A program made the position numbers and the translations under genes. Below are positions 59,368 to 64,000 of a stretch of 64,000 nt of DNA, one piece after another (position 1 is the first letter of the stretch; each line of letters opens with the position of its first letter). The stretch spans positions 1 through 64,000 of the forward strand of contig CAZTQB010000001.1 in the NCBI GenBank assembly GCA_964615775.1, in the 5' to 3' direction. Under the pieces are notes generated by a model, which had not been told where the DNA came from, made no database searches, and saw only the letters and a program-made list of their open reading frames with translations. Origin of the DNA: JALHOM01 sp964615775 (GTDB lineage: Bacteria; Patescibacteriota; Saccharimonadia; Saccharimonadales; 2-12-FULL-41-12).

Positions 59368-59889
59368 ATGTCATCAGTTATTTCGGCTATTGAAGCCAAA
59401 TTTAGAAAACACGATGTTGTCAATGTAAAGTCTGGCGACAGTGTTCGTGTTCACCAAAAAATTAAAGAAGGCAACAAAGAACGTATTCAGGTTTTTGAGG
59501 GTTTGGTTATAAGGACTGATCGTAAAAATAGCCATACTTCGAGTATTACTGTGCGACGTTTGACCGGTGGTATAGGTGTAGAAAAAACATATCTAGTGCA
59601 TAGTCCGTTAGTGGAGAAAATTGAAGTTACAAAACGAAGTAAAGTTCGCCGAAATTATCTTACATATATGCGTCAACGAACTGGTAAAGCTGCTAGACTT
59701 AGTGGTGTTGACTTCGACAAAGAAGCTGTGAATGCAGTAAAAGAAGCTCCTGAGCCAAAAGTAGAAGAGCCAAAATCTAAAGAAGCTGATAGTGATAAAA
59801 TCAGCGAAATCAAAGAAACTAAAGAAGAAGTCAAAGAATCCAAAACGACTGAAAAAGATCACGCCGAATCCTCAAAAGAGCAAAAGTAA
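59368..59889 (+). CDS. rplS: ribosomal protein L19 with charged C-terminal extension
   Basis: 173 residues; the L19 core is about 115. The core has VRVHQKIKEGNKERIQVFEG, RKNSHTSSITVRRL, VEKTYLVHSPLVEKIEVTKR and VRRNYLTYMRQRTGKAARL. The last 55 residues are a K/E-rich disordered tail (repeats of E, K, S), unlike most bacterial L19. It lies at the 30S-50S interface. An extended TGtTAAAAT (near 59323) is the likely promoter. Confidence 0.9.
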   Translation: MSSVISAIEAKFRKHDVVNVKSGDSVRVHQKIKEGNKERIQVFEGLVIRTDRKNSHTSSITVRRLTGGIGVEKTYLVHSPLVEKIEVTKRSKVRRNYLTYMRQRTGKAARLSGVDFDKEAVNAVKEAPEPKVEEPKSKEADSDKISEIKETKEEVKESKTTEKDHAESSKEQK

Positions 59890-60002
59890 TCTTCTAAGAT
59901 AAAAAATAACTATTTTATAACGTTAATATTATATAAATTTAAGTCAGGTATTTCTAATCTTTTACGACCGATTAAGAAAAATAAGTCAATATACTAATAT
60001 TG

Positions 60003-60008
60003 TATAAT
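60003..60008 (+). promoter_or_regulatory. -10 box of rnhB (leaderless)
   Basis: TATAAT ends 6 nt before ATG 60015. Confidence 0.6.
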
Positions 60009-60014
60009 ATAAAA

Positions 60015-60602
60015 ATGATAATAGGGATTGATGAGGTAGGGCGTGGTGCCTGGGCAGGAAGCATGCTTTTTTGTGCTGTAACACTGTCTAACTCGATTGA
60101 TGGCCTAGCAGACTCAAAAAAACTGAGCAAAAAACAACGACAGCAATTAGCTAGTCAAATCAAAAAATCAGCTAAGTATATTGGTTATGGCTGGGTGACG
60201 GCTAGTGAGATAGACGATTATGGCCTAACTAAAGCATCTAAATTGGCTTGCCAAAGAGCATTAAAAAATGCCCCGAGGAATGCAAAAATTCTAATCGATG
60301 GCAAGATCAATTTTCTTCAATTGAGCTATGATGAGTCAGATTCGTTGCAGTATGAGGTAGAGTGTGTAGTTGGTGGTGACGGAGTTGTTGCAGAAATATC
60401 GGCAGCTAGTATAGTAGCTAAGGTTACTCGAGATGAATATATGGCTGAGCAGGCAAAAATTTATCCGTTTTATGGCTTTGAAAGAAATGTTGGTTATGGT
60501 ACTAAAAAGCACTTAGACTCAATAAAAGAGTTTGGGTTTTCGCCACTTCATCGTTTGTCTTATAAACCACTAAAAGATATTCTAAACACCTATGAAGCAT
60601 AA
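60015..60602 (+). CDS. rnhB: ribonuclease HII
   Basis: 195 residues from ATG 60015; the open frame begins with a TTG upstream that lies in the promoter. Signature GIDEVGRGAWAG (residues 4-15) with the first catalytic acids, then SKKLSKKQR and the DGKI and AASIVAKVTRD motifs with the remaining carboxylates. It removes RNA from RNA-DNA hybrids. Its end overlaps yraN by 11 nt. Confidence 0.93.
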   Translation: MIIGIDEVGRGAWAGSMLFCAVTLSNSIDGLADSKKLSKKQRQQLASQIKKSAKYIGYGWVTASEIDDYGLTKASKLACQRALKNAPRNAKILIDGKINFLQLSYDESDSLQYEVECVVGGDGVVAEISAASIVAKVTRDEYMAEQAKIYPFYGFERNVGYGTKKHLDSIKEFGFSPLHRLSYKPLKDILNTYEA

Positions 60603-60933
60603 TATTGATGGTAAAAAGGCTGAGAAGGCAACCTGTGAGTATTTAAAAAAACTTGGCTACAAAGTATTAGACACTAACTGGAAGACTCCAAAATGCGAGA
60701 TTGATATTGTTGCAAAAATAGACAACTGTATACATTTTGTCGAAGTTAAATACCGCAAAAGCTCAGCTCAAGGCACTGGATTTGAGTACATAACATATAC
60801 CAAACAAAACCAAATGTCTTATGCGGCACATGTTTGGGTGATATGTAATAATTGGCAAGGTGAGTATTGTCTCTCGGCGGCCAGTGTTTCTGGTGCTAAT
60901 TTTGACGTAGAATTTATAAAGCAGATTATCTAA
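60592..60933 (+). CDS. yraN: UPF0102 (YraN) endonuclease-like protein
   Basis: 113 residues. The PD-(D/E)XK-like core is visible: KAEKATCEYLKKLGYKVLDTNW, CEIDIVAK and HFVEVKYRKSS (the E-I-D and E-V-K catalytic acids and lysine). The family is often found beside rnhB, as here. The overlap with rnhB indicates coupled translation. Function unknown, perhaps DNA processing. Confidence 0.85.
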   Translation: MKHNIDGKKAEKATCEYLKKLGYKVLDTNWKTPKCEIDIVAKIDNCIHFVEVKYRKSSAQGTGFEYITYTKQNQMSYAAHVWVICNNWQGEYCLSAASVSGANFDVEFIKQII

Positions 60934-60935
60934 AA

Positions 60936-63509
60936 TTAATTTGATGAGAAATATTTTTGAAGTTTTGGCAGGTCGCGACTGTGCCATTCGATGCGAGCTG
61001 AAATTTCGTTTTTGGCAATTTTGATATTTCGAGCTAGAGCAGGTTGCTCGAGCATCGGGTCAAAGAAATCGCAGAATCTTTTTAACCAATCTGTTGTTTG
61101 CATCGGTGCTGCGGCGTATTGGATAAAATTGTCTAAAGATTTGCCGCCACTAAATAACTCGTCTAGGTACTGCCAATTATCAACTAGCCATTGCCAAGTG
61201 ACTTCTCGAGTGTACTTGTTGCGAAGCAAATAAGCAGTCCAATAGAAATAGTCTTGTGGTCTGACAAAACCATCTTTCTTGAGTCCCTCACTTAGTAGGC
61301 TACTTGCCGTTTTGGGTGACTTAGTAGAGCATAATGCCGCCCGTATGGCATATTTAATCTCGGGGTCATTGTTAGTTGTGTAAACATCTAGTAATTTTTT
61401 TATTATTTGAGGTGTTTCAAAATTCCGCACCACACACGACAATACGAGCGAACGTCTTTCTGCTGGCAGTGATGTAATATCTATGGAGTTATACATATTT
61501 AGAGCATGATCTAGGGCAGATTTATCTTCGCTTGCTAGCATTAAGCCGATCATTGTAGAGCGAAGGTGAATAGTGTTAGGATTTTCATTTATTTCGTCTG
61601 TCCAGCCAAGTTTTTGGAAGTTTGCTTGAGCGATATTATGTCTAAAAGTTTTAATGCCGTTTTCAACCGTATCGTCGAATTCGCCTATAGTTGCCGCTAA
61701 GTTTATCTGTCGACAAATTAATGACCACACTGCATCACGTGGTTCATTTTGCATGGATTTGGTGATATCTAAGCTTTCGGTAATTGAGCTTATGCCTGCT
61801 CGCGTAAGTAGACTTAGGTCATTTAGGACGTTTATCTTGCCCTGAGATGATATTTGGTCGGTACCACCAAGCATATTGTAAATATCTTTTCTATCTTGTC
61901 TGTCTTCGTAATAACATACAAAATGCCCACTGCCGTTTTGGTTTAAGAGTGGTAATTTATTTTCAAATTGTATGGTTTGTTCGGTTTTATCAAGTACATC
62001 ATGGTTAAGTGGCTGGTTTGGCAATAGGGGAACTATCCATTTATTGCTGTCGGACTTTTTGTTAAGTAAAAATCTTGCTTGAGTTAAAAGACGCTGATCA
62101 GGTCTCGATTGGTTTTTGATAGTAATTAGAGGCAAACCAGACTGCTCAAGCCAAGGAGTCATGAGTTTGGAGATGTTCTTGTTACTGGCATCGCTCATAC
62201 ATTGCCATAAATCTTCACGAGTAGTGTTTTGGTATGCAAATTTGGTAAAGTAGTTTTTTAGACCTGTTCTGAAAACATCTTCTCCTATATAATCAATCAT
62301 CATTTTTATCAATCGGCCACCCTTGGCATAGACTATTGCCGGGTCAAATAGTGATGCTATTTCGTCAGGATGCTTTACGGTTACTCCGACATTTTGAACG
62401 CCTTCGTAGACATCTTTACTAGAACAGGCAATGATATCATGTGAAGCGTAACTTTCCCACTGTTTCCAATCTGGGTGCAAATTGTCTAAAGCAACATGTT
62501 CCATAATGCTGGCAAAACTTTCGTTTAACCAAAGGTCGTCCCACCATTTCATCGTCACCAAATTTCCAAACCATTGGTGTGATAATTCGTGAGCGACTAC
62601 CATAGCGACGTACTGTTCGGCCGATATAGAACGATTACTTGGGTCGGTTAACAGAGCTACTTCGCGGTAAGTAATCAGGCCCCAGTTTTCCATTGCTCCA
62701 GATTCAAAATCAGGAATTGCGACTTGATCGCATTTTTTAAGTGGAAAATTGACACCGAAGTAATCTTCATAAAAATCAATAATTTTAACGGCTTCTTGAG
62801 TTGCGAAGTTCAGTTTTTCTTTAGGCTGAATTGTACTGGCGTAAGAACGAACTTTTATACCCCTTTTAGTAGTTGCTTCTACAAAATGTAGGTTGCCAAT
62901 TACAAATGCTAGTAAGTAACATGACATCACTGGAGACGACTCAAAGATGGTGGTTTTGGTAGTTTTAGAAATCTTTTCAGACTTTATTTCTGTGTTGGCC
63001 AAGACTACTACGTCGTTTTTAGTTTGCAAGCTTAAGTCAAAAGTAGCTTTAGCTTCTGGTTCATCAATACAGGGAAAGGCTTCGCGAGCGTGATGACTTT
63101 CAAACTGAGTAGTAAAAATGTATTCTTTTTTACCTTCATAGTCAAAAGTAGATGGGTAGAAGCCAACTGTCTGGCCGTCTACAAATTTCCCACTAAATTC
63201 AATCTCTACAGAGTATTCGCCTGGATAGAGCATTTGGTCGGCATGCAATCTAACTTCGTCATATGATTTATGGCAGTTTACTCTAGTAATTTCAATGTCT
63301 TCTTGGCCTTTTTTGCTAAATTTTGTAACTTTTGCCTTTATAATTTTTAAGTTTTTTTGGTGAAATGTTAGTCTTTCGCTGGGTTTACCAACTTTTTTTC
63401 CGCTTATTACAACTTTGCCATTAAAAGCCATGTTTGGCTCGTCAATATTGATGTGTAACTGGTAGTTGCTAGGTCTGTAACCCTCGTAAAGTCGTTTTAT
63501 TTTGCTCAT
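60936..63509 (-). CDS. pepN: M1 family aminopeptidase N
   Basis: 857 residues, full length. The exopeptidase motif GAMENWG (near 275) and zinc motif HELSHQWFGNLV with the downstream NESFASIMEH (second zinc ligand Glu) are in place. It cleaves N-terminal residues of peptides in the cytoplasm, useful for a host-dependent cell living on peptides. A TAAAAT six nucleotides before the ATG gives a leaderless start. It is convergent with yraN (2-nt gap). Confidence 0.95.
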   Translation of the reverse strand: MSKIKRLYEGYRPSNYQLHINIDEPNMAFNGKVVISGKKVGKPSERLTFHQKNLKIIKAKVTKFSKKGQEDIEITRVNCHKSYDEVRLHADQMLYPGEYSVEIEFSGKFVDGQTVGFYPSTFDYEGKKEYIFTTQFESHHAREAFPCIDEPEAKATFDLSLQTKNDVVVLANTEIKSEKISKTTKTTIFESSPVMSCYLLAFVIGNLHFVEATTKRGIKVRSYASTIQPKEKLNFATQEAVKIIDFYEDYFGVNFPLKKCDQVAIPDFESGAMENWGLITYREVALLTDPSNRSISAEQYVAMVVAHELSHQWFGNLVTMKWWDDLWLNESFASIMEHVALDNLHPDWKQWESYASHDIIACSSKDVYEGVQNVGVTVKHPDEIASLFDPAIVYAKGGRLIKMMIDYIGEDVFRTGLKNYFTKFAYQNTTREDLWQCMSDASNKNISKLMTPWLEQSGLPLITIKNQSRPDQRLLTQARFLLNKKSDSNKWIVPLLPNQPLNHDVLDKTEQTIQFENKLPLLNQNGSGHFVCYYEDRQDRKDIYNMLGGTDQISSQGKINVLNDLSLLTRAGISSITESLDITKSMQNEPRDAVWSLICRQINLAATIGEFDDTVENGIKTFRHNIAQANFQKLGWTDEINENPNTIHLRSTMIGLMLASEDKSALDHALNMYNSIDITSLPAERRSLVLSCVVRNFETPQIIKKLLDVYTTNNDPEIKYAIRAALCSTKSPKTASSLLSEGLKKDGFVRPQDYFYWTAYLLRNKYTREVTWQWLVDNWQYLDELFSGGKSLDNFIQYAAAPMQTTDWLKRFCDFFDPMLEQPALARNIKIAKNEISARIEWHSRDLPKLQKYFSSN

Positions 63510-63559
63510 CTCAATATTTTACCGATATTTGTGACTAAAAACCAATTTAACTAAACCAA

Positions 63560-64000
63560 TTATTTTATTGCTAATTGTTTATGTGCTTTGGCTAAACATT
63601 TTTCCATAGCTTGCTTGGTTTCATCTAAAATTTCTCTAGTGGCTTTGATGACTAACCGTTGATTTTGCCCATTTATTATACTTTCGTCACTAGGATCATA
63701 GAGTTCTGACAAGTCAGGTGGAAATATTGGCTCGCCAAAATCAACATGTAAGCTTCTGGGGTGAAAAAAACGTTTAAATCTTTCTGAACCTGCAATACCA
63801 ACTGGCACAATTGGCACACCGCCAGCTAAACATGCAATTATTCCAAATCCTCTATGAATTTTATCGACTTCTGGCCCAGTTTTTACTCTTTGTTCGGGAA
63901 AGATAACTAAACTTTTGTCGTCATTTAATGACGATATTGCCATATGAAATGTTTCTGGCTCAGGGTTACGGCGATCTACGGGTATTACTCCTGCTGCACG
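63560..64000 (-). CDS. plsC: 1-acyl-sn-glycerol-3-phosphate acyltransferase (partial, 5' end outside)
   Basis: The frame continues past the right edge: the 19 codons before position 63943 are open (GVIPVDRRNPEPETFH) and match the PlsC pattern of IPVDR. The acceptor motif FPEQRVKTG and the PIVPVGIAGSERF motif (motif IV region) are visible; the HxxxxD motif lies outside the window. It acylates lysophosphatidate in membrane phospholipid synthesis. The start is not visible. Confidence 0.85.
   Translation of the reverse strand, partial: RAAGVIPVDRRNPEPETFHMAISSLNDDKSLVIFPEQRVKTGPEVDKIHRGFGIIACLAGGVPIVPVGIAGSERFKRFFHPRSLHVDFGEPIFPPDLSELYDPSDESIINGQNQRLVIKATREILDETKQAMEKCLAKAHKQLAIK

Noticed and set aside
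1..64000. Recoded UGA (glycine code of Gracilibacteria/SR1)
   Set aside because: TGA ends several genes at sensible places, including ATGA overlaps, and all conserved proteins translate correctly with the standard code.
1..64000. CRISPR array or cas genes
   Set aside because: No regularly spaced direct repeats and no Cas-like protein were seen.

Overview
The window is a stretch of a Candidatus Saccharibacteria (TM7, Patescibacteria) type chromosome. This is inferred from gene content, not from a search: very compact, AT-rich coding; GatCAB genes consistent with indirect tRNA-Gln charging; transketolase split into two genes; a glycolysis/pentose-phosphate cluster; malic enzyme; DUF4190/pilin-like membrane proteins; and many leaderless genes. 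TGA is used as an ordinary stop codon (for example in several ATGA stop/start overlaps), so the code is standard and not the UGA=Gly code of Gracilibacteria/SR1.

Positions 1 to about 10,960 look like one end of an integrated mobile element whose other end lies outside the window. Its bases and codons look more GC-rich than the rest. It ends with a large serine recombinase (9381-10880) next to a tRNA-Gln gene (10963-11037, minus strand). A minus-strand set (1-5065) encodes small membrane proteins (DUF4190-like, DUF2569-like, KTSC), an EVE/PUA-like protein, a membrane zincin and the start of an FtsK-like protein. A plus-strand set (5277-7304) encodes five small accessory proteins, one of them DUF3768. 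A 405-bp gene-free stretch full of hairpins (7305-7709) separates these from a replication-relaxation protein, a zinc-ribbon microprotein, an RHH protein and the recombinase.

The most unusual content is RNA structure in this element. Two related leader RNAs of about 150 nt (5108-5263 and 5886-6032) share an identical 14-nt block and an AAGGGG-n-CTCCACC block, and have covarying long-range stems; the second is closed by a 20-bp stem. Five copies of a roughly 27-nt H-type pseudoknot sit one behind each of the five small plus-strand genes, with compensatory changes in both stems. A third, unrelated leader of about 130 nt with its own promoter and an overlapping terminator precedes the minus-strand membrane operon (3405-3536). 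I recognise none of these as a named RNA family.

From 11,187 to 64,000 the window is ordinary chromosome. In order: HIT protein, CorA and TypA; a Fur-family regulator divergent from a ZIP metal transporter; RmuC; YajQ divergent from pheS, then pheT; a redox block (FKBP, glutaredoxin, glutaredoxin-thioredoxin reductase fusion, ferredoxin-reductase-like protein); pyrophosphatase and the gap-rpiB-rpe-tktN-tktC-fba carbon cluster; a minus-strand block with a Gre-like factor, a P-loop kinase and a CYTH protein; PfkB kinase; UvrB; gatC-gatA-x-gatB-galU; dnaE; CAP and SpoU proteins; PilB-type ATPase; malic enzyme divergent from a lone KAS III; L19-rnhB-yraN; aminopeptidase N; and the end of a PlsC acyltransferase. 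At least seventeen genes have a -10 hexamer ending only 6-9 nt before the start codon, often as an extended TGn form, which implies leaderless mRNAs.
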